The notes: generated by a model from the letters alone, not told the origin. 64,000 bases of DNA from Peromyscus leucopus (GCF_004664715.2 NC_051070.1:73447231-73511230), one strand, 5' to 3'; positions 24,270 to 34,285 are shown, counted from the stretch's first letter. Translations and numbers: made by a program.

Positions 24270-26270
24270 GTTTTTATTTGGGTCATTTGATTCTTGATTT
24301 CCAGTTTTAAAAATCTTTGTGTATTCTAGATATTAACCCACTATCATATGTATAATTGATTAAGATTTTTTCCCATTCCATAGCCTAATGTTTTGCTTTA
24401 ATGATGGATTCTTTGCCATACAGAAGTTTTTCAACTTTATGGGGTCCCATTTATTAGTTGTTGTTCTTAGTGCCTGTCCTGTTTTAGAATGTCATTTCCT
24501 GTATCAATGAGCTCAAGCCTATTCCCAATTTCTTTTTTATTAGATAGGAGTATCTGGTCTTCTATTGAGGTCTACATTCTATTGGGAGTTGAGTTTTGTG
24601 TATGGATCCATTTTTATTCTTCTCTATGTTGCTATGCAGATTGACCAGCATTATTGCTGAAAAGGCAGTATTTTTTTCTTCAGTGTCTTTAGTGTCTTAT
24701 TCTTTGATGTGTAGAATTATGTCTGGGTTTCCAATTCTGTTATACTGATCGATGTACCTATTTTATGTCAATATCAAGCTTTTTTTCTATTACTATAGCT
24801 CTGAAATACAACTTGAAATCTGGGATGATGATATCCCTAAAAGTTTTTATTATTCAGGATTGTTTCAGCTATCTTGCTAAGTATGTGTGCATGTGCTTCC
24901 ATATGAAGTTGAAGATTTGTTTTCAATTTCTGTGAATAATTATGTTAGAATTTTAATAGAGATTTCAACTGAATCTGTAGAATGCTTTTGGTAGAATGGC
25001 CATTTTCACTATATTAATCCTAATGATCCATGAGCATGGAAGATTTTTCCATCATCTGATATCTTCTTCAGTTTCTTTCTTCAATGTCCTAAAGTTTGTA
25101 TCATGTAAGTGTTTCATTTTTTTCAGAGTTATCCTAATGTCTTTTTGAGGGCCTCGTGAAAGGTGTTGTTTCCCTGATTTCCTTCTCAGTCCATTTGTCT
25201 TTTGTACACAAGGAGGCTACTGATTTTTGCATGTTAATTTTATATCCGGATACTTCACCAAATGTGTTTATCAGATATAGAAGTTTCCTTGTAGAGTCTT
25301 TAGGTTTCTCAATGTCCAAAATTTTTTATTCTACAAATAAGGATATTTTGATGTCTTTATTTCCTATTTGAATCCCCTTGACCTCTTTCAGTTGTCTTAG
25401 TCTTCTAGCCAAGAATGCTTCAAGTACTCCATTGAATAGGTTTAGAAACAGTGTATATCCTTTTTTTATTACTGATTTTAGTGGAAACGTTTTGCATATC
25501 TTTCCATTTAGGATGATGCTGACTGTGAGCTTGCTGTAAATTGCCTTTGTTATGTTGCGGTATATTCCTTTTATAATAGTCTCTCCAGGGCTTTTTATCT
25601 TGAAGAGATGTTTTATTTTTGTCAAAAGCCTCTTTTGTATCAGATGAGATAATCATGTATTTTTGTCTTTTTATCTGTTCATATGGTGGATTACATTTAT
25701 TGATTTACATGGGTTAAACTATACCTTTATCTCTGATATTAAGTCAAGTTGATTATGGTGGATAGTCTTTATGATATGTTCTTGAATTCAGTTTACAAAT
25801 ATTTTATTGAGAAATTTTGCATCTATGTTCATAAAGAATATTGGTCTATAATTTTCTATTTTTTGTCAGAACTTTCTAGAGTTTTAATAGCAAGGTAATA
25901 GTAATTCATACAAAAATTAGGAAATGTTCTTTTTGTATCTATTTTGTGGAATAATTTGAGGAATGTTGACATTATTTCTTTGAAGGTCTAGTAGTGTTCT
26001 ATACTGAATCCATTTGGCCCCGAGCTTTCTTAATTGGTTAGAACGATTTTAATTAATGTTTCCATTTTGCTAGGTGTTGTGAGACTATTTAAATTGTTTA
26101 TTTCATCTTGATATAACTTCATTAAATTGGATATACCAAGAAATTCATCCATTTATTTTAGGTTTTCTAGTTTAGGGTAATACAGATTTTTGAGGTATAG
26201 TCCTTTCTTTTCAAAATTCCCTCAGTGTCTGTTGTAGTATTTCATTTCTAATTTTATTTTCTTAGGAGTA
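24270..26270 (-). mobile_element. L1 ORF2 (RT to C-terminus), decayed
   Basis: Antisense ORF2 text over 2 kb: 'ggggtcccatttattagttg', 'gagttgagttttgtgtatgg', 'gctatctt' and RT remnants in the antisense frames at 25134-25319 and 25326-25625. Stops and frameshifts abound. It pairs with the plus-strand segment to its right as an inverted 5' part. Confidence 0.75.
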
Positions 26271-26284
26271 CAGAAAAAAAATCT

Positions 26285-27018
26285 TAAAACGAAACAAAAC
26301 AGAAACCAAAACACTCATCATCAAGTGGTCACTCATTAGGAAATGTCAGAGCGTTCTCAAAAACAAGTCAAGGTCTTGGGTTGGGGCAGGTCAGGTTCCT
26401 GGAAACAGAAATTTAGAAACAGAAACTCAGTTCTTACAGGAAATGGAAACTTATTTTTAACAAAACAACAAAATGGCTCCTGCCTTCAAAATGGAGTCAG
26501 GCAGGTTGCTCAGGACCATCACAGATTAAATTTGGATATCAACCACAACAGAAACATCAAAATTTACAAACTCCTCAGAACAGCTCACTACTGAATGATA
26601 AATGGATCAAGACAGAAATTAAGAAAGTAATTACAACCTTTTTAGAATTGAATGAAAGTGAAAACAGAACATACCCAAACCTATGGAACACAGTCAAGTC
26701 AAGTTCATACCACTAAGTGCCTACATAAAAAAGGAGAGTTCCCATATTAATAACTTAAGATCACATCTGAAAGCTGTATAACAAAGAGAAGAAATCACAC
26801 CCAAAAAGAGAAGACAACAAGAACTAATCCATCTCAGGGCTGAAATTAATAAATAGAAACAAAACAGTAAAAGAATCAATGGAACAAAGACTTGATTTTT
26901 TGAGAAAAATCAATAAGATTGATAAACCTTAACCAAATTAACTAAAAGATGGAGAGAAGTTTCAAATTAATAAAATCAACAAAAAGGAAGCAATAACAAC
27001 ACTGAAGAAATTAATAGT
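26285..27018 (+). mobile_element. L1 ORF2 segment, inverted 5' part
   Basis: Sense ORF2 text upstream of RT ('ctcactactgaatgataaat', 'acatacccaaacctatgg', 'cactaagtgcctacat'). In element coordinates it lies just 5' of the minus-strand L1 ending at 26270, as expected for a twin-primed insertion. A small part at 26340-26500 is less clearly L1. Confidence 0.65.
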
Positions 27019-27600
27019 GTAATATCTTTGTTGTCCAGTGGCTAACTTTTGTGCCAATGAAAGTTAACTCCATATGCAGTTTCTTCAATGCCCATATTTT
27101 CTCTGAAGTAGATTGGTACTGCCAGGAGCCAATATGTCTCATAGTCATAACAAAAAAGAAAAAATTTCTAAGTTATTAAAACATCTTAAATGCCATATTC
27201 TGTAGATCTCTGAAGGGTTTGAAGATGACCTGTCTATCTAAAATATATCTGCTCAATCTTGAAAACATACCTAATATGACTACAAGTTCTATTGTAATGT
27301 CTAACTACTAACTTTCATTTCTTTTTATCCTAATAGTTGGTAATAACAACATTCAAGAATCAGCAAACTGTATTACATTGTTAAATGAACTGTATAAGTA
27401 CAATATCTTGAACAAGATTAGAAATATATGTATGGCATTTTCTAACAATATCAATCTCAATATATATAATTTGTATACAACATAAAAAATCCAATCCAAT
27501 GTAAAGTATTTAAAACTAGTAATTGTCTTTTTCCTTTTTTTTTTTTTTTAAAAAAACAAGAATCTTAAATGGGTAACAAAGGATATAGCTACCTTTCCTA
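27019..27600 (-). mobile_element. ERV internal fragment, minus strand
   Basis: The reverse complement aligns by eye with ERV copy 1 (about 4090-4510) and copy 2 (about 30500-31170): the 'gagacatattggctcctggcag' block, 'catcttcaaacccttcagag', and 'ctttacattgg...ggatttt'. It is more diverged than copies 1 and 2. Its left end abuts the inverted L1 part at the 'agccactgg' motif shared with copy 1. Confidence 0.7.
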
Positions 27601-27604
27601 GAAT

Positions 27605-27619
27605 TTGACAATTAACCCA
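27605..27619 (+). repeat. 15-bp direct repeat, left copy
   Basis: 'ttgacaattaaccca', repeated exactly at 28417-28431. The two bracket a 797-bp block holding the TGFBR1-derived segment. Confidence 0.7.
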
Positions 27620-27649
27620 TTAAAAGCCCCCAAACCCACCCACCCCACA

Positions 27650-27661
27650 TTGGGCGCCCAA
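27650..27661. promoter_or_regulatory. Primer-binding-site-like palindrome
   Basis: Perfect 12-bp palindrome TTGGGCGCCCAA. On the minus strand it continues into 'tgtgggg', making a near match to the tRNA-Lys primer-binding site of betaretrovirus-like ERVs (one extra G, one substitution). The plus-strand reading matches less well. It may mark the 5' end of a minus-strand ERV whose LTR is not recognisable. Confidence 0.4.
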
Positions 27662-27734
27662 CTTGTCGGGTGCGAATTCATGAAAAAGCTACTTGCCTGT
27701 GGCCTTGAGGGCCACAGCTCAGGCCCAAGCTACA

Positions 27735-27820
27735 CTTGGCCAGTTGTGGTGGCACATGCTGGTAGGATTTACTGAAGGAGGCAGAGGCAGGAGAATCCCA
27801 GTTTTGAGGCCAGCCTAGGA
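27735..27820 (+). repeat. B1-like SINE, 3' truncated
   Basis: 'ccagttgtggtggcacatgc', 'ggaggcagaggcaggagaat' and 'gaggccagcctag' are B1 blocks. The body stops where TGFBR1-like 5'-UTR text begins. Confidence 0.6.
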
Positions 27821-28143
27821 GGCTTGCGAAGGAGAAACTTCAGTCAGGACTGAGCCACAAACGGTGGTGGGACCATGGAAACAGCAGCTGCTGCTCCAAG
27901 TTGCTGGCTTCTTCTTATCATGTTGGTGACTGCGGTGATGCTGCTACCTGGGACAAAGGGTTTACTACTGCTTGTTCAGAGAAGATTTGCCAGGACCATC
28001 ATGCTGCAAGAAAGCATTGGCAAAGGTCAGTTTGGAAAAGTTTGGCAAGACAAATGGTGGGGAGAAGTTGCTGTGAAGATATTCCCTTCCAGGGAAAAAC
28101 ATTCATGGTTTTGAGAGACAGACATTTATCAGACTGTGATTAC
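27820..28143 (+). pseudogene. Tgfbr1: TGFBR1 (ALK5) retro-derived fragment, exon 1 joined to exon 4
   Basis: Derived from the mRNA of the TGF-beta type I receptor kinase. ATG at 27875 in a 'gggaccatgg' context opens a signal-peptide-like stretch ([18 protein letters not shown]...LLPGTKG). From 27960 the frame continues as [20 protein letters not shown], the end of the GS region and start of the kinase domain. The glycine-rich loop (GKGQFGKV) and the ATP-binding lysine (VAVKIF) are kept. Ectodomain, transmembrane segment and TTSGSGS core (exons 2-3) are absent, and the junction falls on the exon boundaries as I recall them. One codon is deleted (GEEVAVK to GEVAVK), and CGA to TGA gives a stop at 28112. 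Homology fades at about 28143, in mid exon 4, without a poly(A) tail. Upstream text to about 27820 resembles the TGFBR1 5' UTR. It could not encode an active kinase. Confidence 0.85.
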
Positions 28144-28664
28144 TGCAAACCACAGAGGAGCTACAAAAAAAAAATGTTCAGGGAACCAGGACTACACCTA
28201 ACAGCAAGTTTGAAATCTTCAAAAGGATGATGGGACCCCACAAGGATGATTCCACATGGACTCTGGTAAAGCCATTAAGCTGATTAACACCATGGAAAGA
28301 TTGACTTTTTGAGATGGCTAGCTGAGATGATCCAGCCTGACAGACTACTTGAACAAGGACTTGAAACAAGCTCTGCACTTTCTCATTATGCAGTGACTGG
28401 ACAAATGATATAGGACTTGACAATTAACCCAAAAATTTTCTTTTCTGGATTCCCTAAAGATGTCTTCACCCCCAGAAAGCAAGAAGTAATTTTAAGAAAA
28501 TGACGCCCATATTCCCAAGAGGTGGGATGGGAGGTTTTTGGTCATTTGATGAGTTATGGATATATAGTCATTGTTTACAATGGTTGGTAACACGCTGTTA
28601 ATTGTTAATGGTCAGGAAAAGGGCTAAGCAAAGGATATTAGATTCAGAGGTTTTGTTTTAAAAA

Positions 28665-28905
28665 AAGGAAAAAGAAAGAAGAGAATATAGATATGAGGTA
28701 GACCACTGACTCTACTCTGAGAAAAAAGATAAATAAATAATAGGATAAATGGGTAGATCATTGAATCTACACTAAAAAGAAAGAGGAAAAGATATAAAAA
28801 TGACAAAAGGTAGATTACTGAAACTTTTATGAAAAGAAAAAAGAGAGAATATGAATATGATAAGATAAAAAGGTCAATTTTTGAATCTACTTTTAAAAAG
28901 GAACT
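28665..28905 (+). repeat. About 80-bp tandem array in ERV
   Basis: Three to four diverged units, each with a purine run (AAAAGAGAGAATAT-like) and a 'ggtagatca(c)tgaatctac' core, at about 28705, 28755, 28815 and 28880. A single such core is present in ERV copies 1 and 2 near their 'gggtagattattgaatc'. Confidence 0.75.
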
Positions 28906-28932
28906 ACTTGTTTTAAATAGAATAAGTAATGA

Positions 28933-29055
28933 AATTTTTTTGTCTGAGTTTATCAAATGTTACTGGACTGGACATTGTTAATATATATAATGGAGTTTTT
29001 TGTCTGAATATGTCAAGTGTTAATGGACTAGACATTGTTAATGTAATTTTTGACT
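28933..29055 (+). repeat. About 60-bp tandem duplication before the polypurine tract
   Basis: Two units: 'tttttttgtctgagtttatc...ggacattgttaatat' and 'ttttttgtctgaatatgtc...gacattgttaatgt'. Confidence 0.85.
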
Positions 29056-29139
29056 ATATATATATTGTATATATTTATTGGATAGTTTTTCTTGTATTAG
29101 TTATAAGCTTTTTTAAATTTTAGAGAAAATAAGGGGAAA

Positions 29140-29641
29140 TGTGGTGGTATTGTGTTCCCCCAAATATTGTGCACCCTAATAAACTTATCTGGGGTCAGAG
29201 ACAGAACAGCCACTAGATACAAAGCCTAGAAAATGGTGGCACTCACACCTTTAATCCTAGCATTCCAGAGGCAAAAATCCCTTTGGATCTCTGTGAGTTC
29301 AAGGCCACATTGGAAACAGCCAGGCATGGTGACACAGGCCTTTAATCCCAAGAAGTGAGCCTTTAATCCCAGGGAGTGATGGCAAAACCAGAAAGATAAA
29401 TAAGGCATGAAGACCAGAAACTAGAAGCTTTTAGCTGGTTAAGGTTTCAGGCTTTGGAGCAGTAGTTCAGCTGAGATTCATTCTGGATGAGGACTCAGAG
29501 GCTTCCAGTCTGAGGAAACAGGATCAGCTGAGGAACTGACAAGGTGAGGTAGCTGTGGCCTGTTCTGTCTCTCTGATCTTCCAGTGTTCACGTGGTTCAG
29601 GTTTGATTTTATTAATAAGAACTTTTAAGATTCATGCTACA
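29140..29641 (+). mobile_element. 3' LTR, 'TGTGGTG' family, with SINE-derived module
   Basis: 502 bp from TGTGGTGG, immediately after the polypurine tract, to '...ttcatgctaca'. An AATAAA-like 'aataaac' lies near the start. Positions 29222-29385 hold B1-like text ('ggcactcacacctttaatcc', 'ctgtgagttcaaggcc', 'gcctttaatccc' twice) that is also present in the solo LTRs at 31766 and 43949. No flanking TSD was found, consistent with a provirus whose 5' LTR is lost. Confidence 0.75.
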
Positions 29642-29869
29642 ATATATCAATTTTTAAGGGGTTCTATGGGGAAACACACTCGGTGATACAGGATAAAGTA
29701 AATCCAGTTGCAGAGTCCTTGGAATGCTGGGGACCGATCATAAACTGCTTTACACCACCTAATCTGGTCTTCACATCCATGAGATCATTGCACCACTTCT
29801 ATCAGGCCAGATAGCTCAAGGTCATGGGTGGAGTGAATTCCCACTATAAATAAAAATAAATACTTAAAA
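29642..29869. other. Short unassigned spacer
   Basis: Between the LTR and ERV copy 2. It may be the 5' continuation of copy 2 ('ggccagatagctcaaggtc'). Confidence 0.4.
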
Positions 29870-30708
29870 AATAAAGTGTTTAAAGAGACAATAAAAGTAG
29901 TATAAAAGAAATAAGTCACATAAAGGTGGAAAATGCCCGAGAGTCTGGATACTGTATATTATGTGTTGTCTTTGGGATTTTTTTAACTACAGAGAGACAT
30001 TTGATTGTGGGCGCTGCTAAGTTAAACCACCATATATATTTTAAAGTTATCTTGACTTCAAAATTTGGATCTAAGGATATGTTGCTTTGGAAAAGAGGCT
30101 CTGCTTTTATTTCCACAGAGGATAAGAAACTGTGGATTCCTCTAGGGTTAATATGGTTCCATCAAGGAAGAACCCCTGAGAGGTCTCAAATGGGATCTAT
30201 TGCTCAGATGATCCAACATCCAGAACAGCTTCAAGGCAATTGGTTGAGAGGATGCAGCCTCACAGACTACTACAGGCAAGATTTAACCATAATTCTAAAT
30301 TTTCTCAGGGTCTTTCAAGATCATCAGTACCCACAATTCAGCTGGAAGTAGTTTAGAACACTACACTCTAATTCCCAAAATATTGTTTATAAATGCCTGT
30401 TTTTATTTAAAGGGGACTGATTATAAATGCAATCTCTTTCTAAAGGAAAAGGGGGATATGGTATAGAAATGATAAAAAAGGGTAGATTATTGAATCTACT
30501 ATAATCCAAAAAACAACTTTTAATCTCAAAATACTTTACATTGGTATGGATTTTGGTTTATTGATACAAATTTAAGGTCAATTTTGTTATACTGTATGTA
30601 TATTTTTACTCTTGTTTAAGGTATTATGTTTATGGAACTCATTTAAAATTGTAATGTATCATTAAGAAATTTATAATCATATATAATAATCAAATTTATA
30701 GTCATGTT

Positions 30709-30942
30709 AGTTAAGTTTTCTTTTTTTTCTTTTTTTCTTTCTTTTTTTGTTTTTTTGAGGCAAGGTTTCTCTGTGTAGCTTTGCACCTTTTCCTGGAACT
30801 CACTTGGTAGCCTCGAACTCACAGAGATCCGCCTGGCTCTGCCTCCCGAGTGCTGGGATTAAAGGCATATACCACCACCACCACCACCACCACCACCATC
30901 ACCACCACCACCACCACCACCACCCGGCAAGTTAAGTTTTCT
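30709..30942 (-). mobile_element. B1 SINE with (CAC)n expansion, 13-bp TSD
   Basis: Body 30722-30929 in antisense, flanked by 'agttaagttttct' copies at 30709-30721 and 30930-30942. Copy 1 has the uninterrupted site 'agttaggttttctagat'. The start of the B1 (right end here) is swollen by (CAC)n at 30871-30924. Confidence 0.95.
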
Positions 30943-31759
30943 AGATATGCAAAGATATATTTCAATTAGATAGGTAATCTTCAAACACTTCAAAGACCTA
31001 CAGAATGTGACATTTAAAAATATTTAAAAAAATGTAGAATTTTCTGCACAGTGAGACACATCTGCTCCTCTCAGCACCAATTTACTTCAAAGGGGAGGAT
31101 GGGCATCGGAGACACTCCATATGGAGTTTATCTTCTTCTTGGCAAAACTGGCCATTTGGGCAAGAAACTTCTCTTGCATGGAATGCTTGACAGTAAGTTG
31201 TATAAACTGGATTTGTAGGACCCATAGGAAAGTGACCACTGAACTTTACCAGATCAAGGCAAGATGGTCCTTCACGTTCCTGCTTCACAGAAGAAACTGC
31301 CAGACATTCTGCAGGACACAGAGGAAAGTAACTGATGAACTTTGCCAAAATAGGCAAAGAGTTCTTTAAATTTTCTGATTAACTGAAAAATCTGCCAAAT
31401 ACTCTAGGCCTATAGGCTGAAAATAGATGCCTCAACATAACATAAGAACTTTGGGTGGCAGCCAGATGTCTCTGTCATTTTTAGAATTTTGAAAGTTGCT
31501 TACAATGTACTTCCTATTTATTTAAGAAACCTTACATCCTTCTGAAGTCTTTGATGGAGTTGAAGGCTAAACAGTTATGATTAGTTTTCCTTAGTTATAA
31601 TAGAAGGTAAGTTAGATACAAAACTTTAGACTCATCAATATAAGATAGATAATTAAGTGTTTTCTTTAATTTTGTTAAATACAAATAGATTAGATATTAT
31701 AACTGTAATTCTTACTTGATAACTATTTTGTTATATATAATTCTACTATGTTAAAGTTA

Positions 31760-32242
31760 AAACCTTGTGGTGATATTTTAATTGTGCTGAAATATGATTT
31801 TATTTGTATGTTAATAAATAAAGTTTGCCTGGAGATCACAGGTCACATAGCCATAAACAGGAATCAGGTGGTGGTAGCACACGCCCTTAATCCGATCACA
31901 TGGCCGGTAGAGTCTCCGTGTGGTCAAGGACACAGCCAAGCATGGTGACATAAACCTTTAATCCTAGTACCAACTATAGAGACCAGGAGGTCTGTATAGA
32001 CAGGCAGTGATGAGGAAGTCATGTGGCTGGGCTTAGAGCCAATGAGAAGGCAGAACAGGAAAGCAATAAAAACACAAATTAGACAGGAAGAAACTCTCTC
32101 TGGGGAAGCGACGGCAGCAAAGTGGTAAGATAAGGTAGTTGTGGCTCTTTTCTAGTTCTCTGATCTCTTTGGCTATTACCTCTGTATTTGGCTCTGTGTT
32201 TCTTATTTAAAAAGACTGTTTAGAAATTCGTCTACAAAACCT
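31760..32242 (+). mobile_element. Solo LTR, 'TGTGGTG' family, 6-bp TSD
   Basis: LTR 31766-32236 (471 bp, TG...CA) between 'aaacct' copies at 31760-31765 and 32237-32242. The unoccupied site 'gttaaaaccttcc' is seen in ERV copy 1 at about 4997. AATAAA occurs near 'aataaataaagtttgcc'. Confidence 0.95.
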
Positions 32243-32271
32243 TCCTTTTTGATTAGACAGAAAAGGAGAAG

Positions 32272-32643
32272 TGCTGTGGGATATTCTTTTTGTATGCTGT
32301 GAATATGTGTTGCTCCCATTGGTTAATAAATAAAGCTGCTTTGGCCTATAGTAAGGCAGGATAAGAGCCAGCTAGGAAATATAAGCAGAGATACAGAGAG
32401 AAGGATGGAGTCAGGAGAATCCAGCCTTCTGCCCAAGGAGAAACATACCAACAGACAAGGAATGCCACAGTCACATGGCAAAATATAAATTAATTGAAAT
32501 GGGTTAATTTAAGATGAAAGAGCTAGCTATAAAGAAGCCTGAGCCATAGACCAAACAGTTTGTAATTAATATCAAGCCTCTGCATGATTACTATAACAAT
32601 GGCAGCTGTGGGACTATGTGGGATTAGGAAACTTCAGTCTACA
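32272..32643 (+). mobile_element. 3' LTR of ERV copy 2
   Basis: TG start directly after the purine tract, 'ttaataaataaagctgc' near the start, end '...cttcagtctaca'. Same family as the LTR at 5036. It abuts an L1 that begins at 32644. Confidence 0.8.
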
Positions 32644-33948
32644 CCATAAAATTATAAGGACATACATTAAAAGTCTGTACTCCACCAAATTGGAAAACCT
32701 AAAGGAAATGGATAAATTTCTTGATATATATCATCTATGAAAGTTAAGTGAAGATCAGATGAGCAATCGAAAAATACCTGTATCCCCTAGTGAAATAGAA
32801 GCCATCATTAAAATTCTCCCAACCAAAAGAAGCCTTGGGGCAGGTGGATTCAATGCAGAATTCTACCAGACTTTCAAAGAAGAGCTAGTGCTAATACTCC
32901 TCAAATTATTTAATTATCCTCTCAAGATATAGAAACAGAAGAAACTTTGTTTAATCTATTTATGAGGTCATAATTATCCTGATACCTAAACCACATAAGG
33001 ACACAAGAAAGAAAATTATAGGCCAATTTCTCATATAAACATAGATTCAAAAATTCTCAATAAAATACTTACAAACTGATTCCAAGAACATATCAAAAAA
33101 TCATCTACCATTATCAAGTAGGCAGCATTTGAGAGATGCAGGGATGGTCAACATATATAAATTAATAAATGTAATTCACCTTACAAACGGGTTGCAATAT
33201 AAAGCACACATGATCGTCTCATTAGATATAGAAAAGGTCTGCCAAAATCCAACACCCTTTCACAATAAATAAATAAAGAGATTAGTGATACAAGGGACAT
33301 ACTTCAAAGTAATAAGGATGATTTAAAGCAATCTCACAGCTGACGTCAATCTAAATAGAGAAAGACTCAAAGCATTTCCACTAAAATCAGGAACAAGACA
33401 AGACTGTCCACTATCTCCATACGTATTCAATATAGTACTTGAAGTCTTAGTTAGAACAATCAGACAACTGAAAGATATTAAAAAGATACAAATTGGAATT
33501 CTATAGCTAACACTTTCAGCAAAGATATAGGATGCAGAATTAACACAAAAATCATCAGCCTTTCTATATATAAATGACAAATGTACTGAGAAGAAAAGTA
33601 AGGAAATAATAGCTTTCATAGTAGACCCCTCAAAATAAAATATCTTAGGGTAATTCTAATCAACCAAGTGAAAGACCTGTATACTAAAAACTGTAAAATA
33701 TTAAAAAAAGAAATTGATGAAGAAATCAGAAGATGGAAAGATATCCCATGCTCATGAATCTATAATATTAATACAGTGAATAAGGCCATACTGCAAAAGG
33801 CAATTCACAGATTTAATATCCCCATTAAAATTCTAACATAATTGAAACTGAAGGACAATTTTCAGCTCCATGTGAAATCACTTAAAAAAAAAACAGGATA
33901 GTAAAAACAATCTTGATTAATTACATATCTGCTGGAGGTGGCACCATG

Positions 33949-34285
33949 CTTGATTGTGGGGGGCCATCCCACCCCTGCTTTTCCCCAGAGTACTCTTTAG
34001 TAGGGGCAGCAGGAAATGTTAGATAGAAGTAAAGAGGAGAGAGAAACAGATAGAAAACACAGGATATCCTCAGGAGGGCCTGGATCCTTATCCATCAGGC
34101 TCTGACTGTCTCTGCCCTAGGGTTTTTAAAGGAAAGCCAAGGGGTGGAGCAAAAGACCATCCCCCAGCACAGCCAAGTGCAGACCATCTCAGACACCTGC
34201 ACTCAGGCCCATGGTCCAATCATCGTCTCTGTGCAGACCTGCTGGATAAAGCCACTAGAAACCTAAATGAGCTCTAACACCTGAT
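33949..34285 (+). mobile_element. Solo LTR inside L1, 6-bp TSD
   Basis: 325-bp insert 33955-34279 beginning TGTGGGGGGCC and ending 'ctctaaca', with 'cttgat'/'cctgat' flanks (one mismatch). It splits L1 text that is otherwise continuous. The TGT-G-rich start is mildly reminiscent of IAP LTRs. Orientation is tentative. Confidence 0.75.

Larger units (their letters stand above)
28144..29139 (+). mobile_element. ERV internal 3' region downstream of the TGFBR1 fragment
   Basis: Begins near a short A-run (28167-28176) and continues with text that partly parallels ERV copy 2 ('ctgagatgatccagcctgac' versus 'ctcagatgatccaacatcc'; 'cagactact'). It contains two internal tandem arrays and ends in a polypurine tract ('gagaaaataaggggaaa', 29122-29139) directly before an LTR. 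No coding frame is left. The 5' boundary with the TGFBR1 piece is not exact. Confidence 0.65.
29870..32271 (+). mobile_element. ERV internal 3' region, copy 2
   Basis: Collinear with 3430-5035 once the B1 (30722-30929) and the solo LTR (31766-32236) are removed. It ends in a purine tract ('gacagaaaaggagaag') before the LTR at 32272. The 141-codon open frame at 29926-30351 is chance in this non-coding stretch, since copy 1 does not keep it open. Confidence 0.8.

Noticed and set aside
27875..28114. A functional short TGFBR1-like kinase gene
   Set aside because: Only the first part of the kinase N-lobe is present, a stop cuts the frame and the rest of the kinase is missing. Treated as a retro-derived fragment.
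29926..30351. 141-codon open frame in ERV copy 2
   Set aside because: Not open in the paralogous copy at 3480-3900 and shows no gag, pol or env motif. Chance opening.
30871..30924. CRISPR-like or coding triplet array
   Set aside because: It is a simple CAC microsatellite inside a B1. There are no spacers, and the sequence is mammalian.
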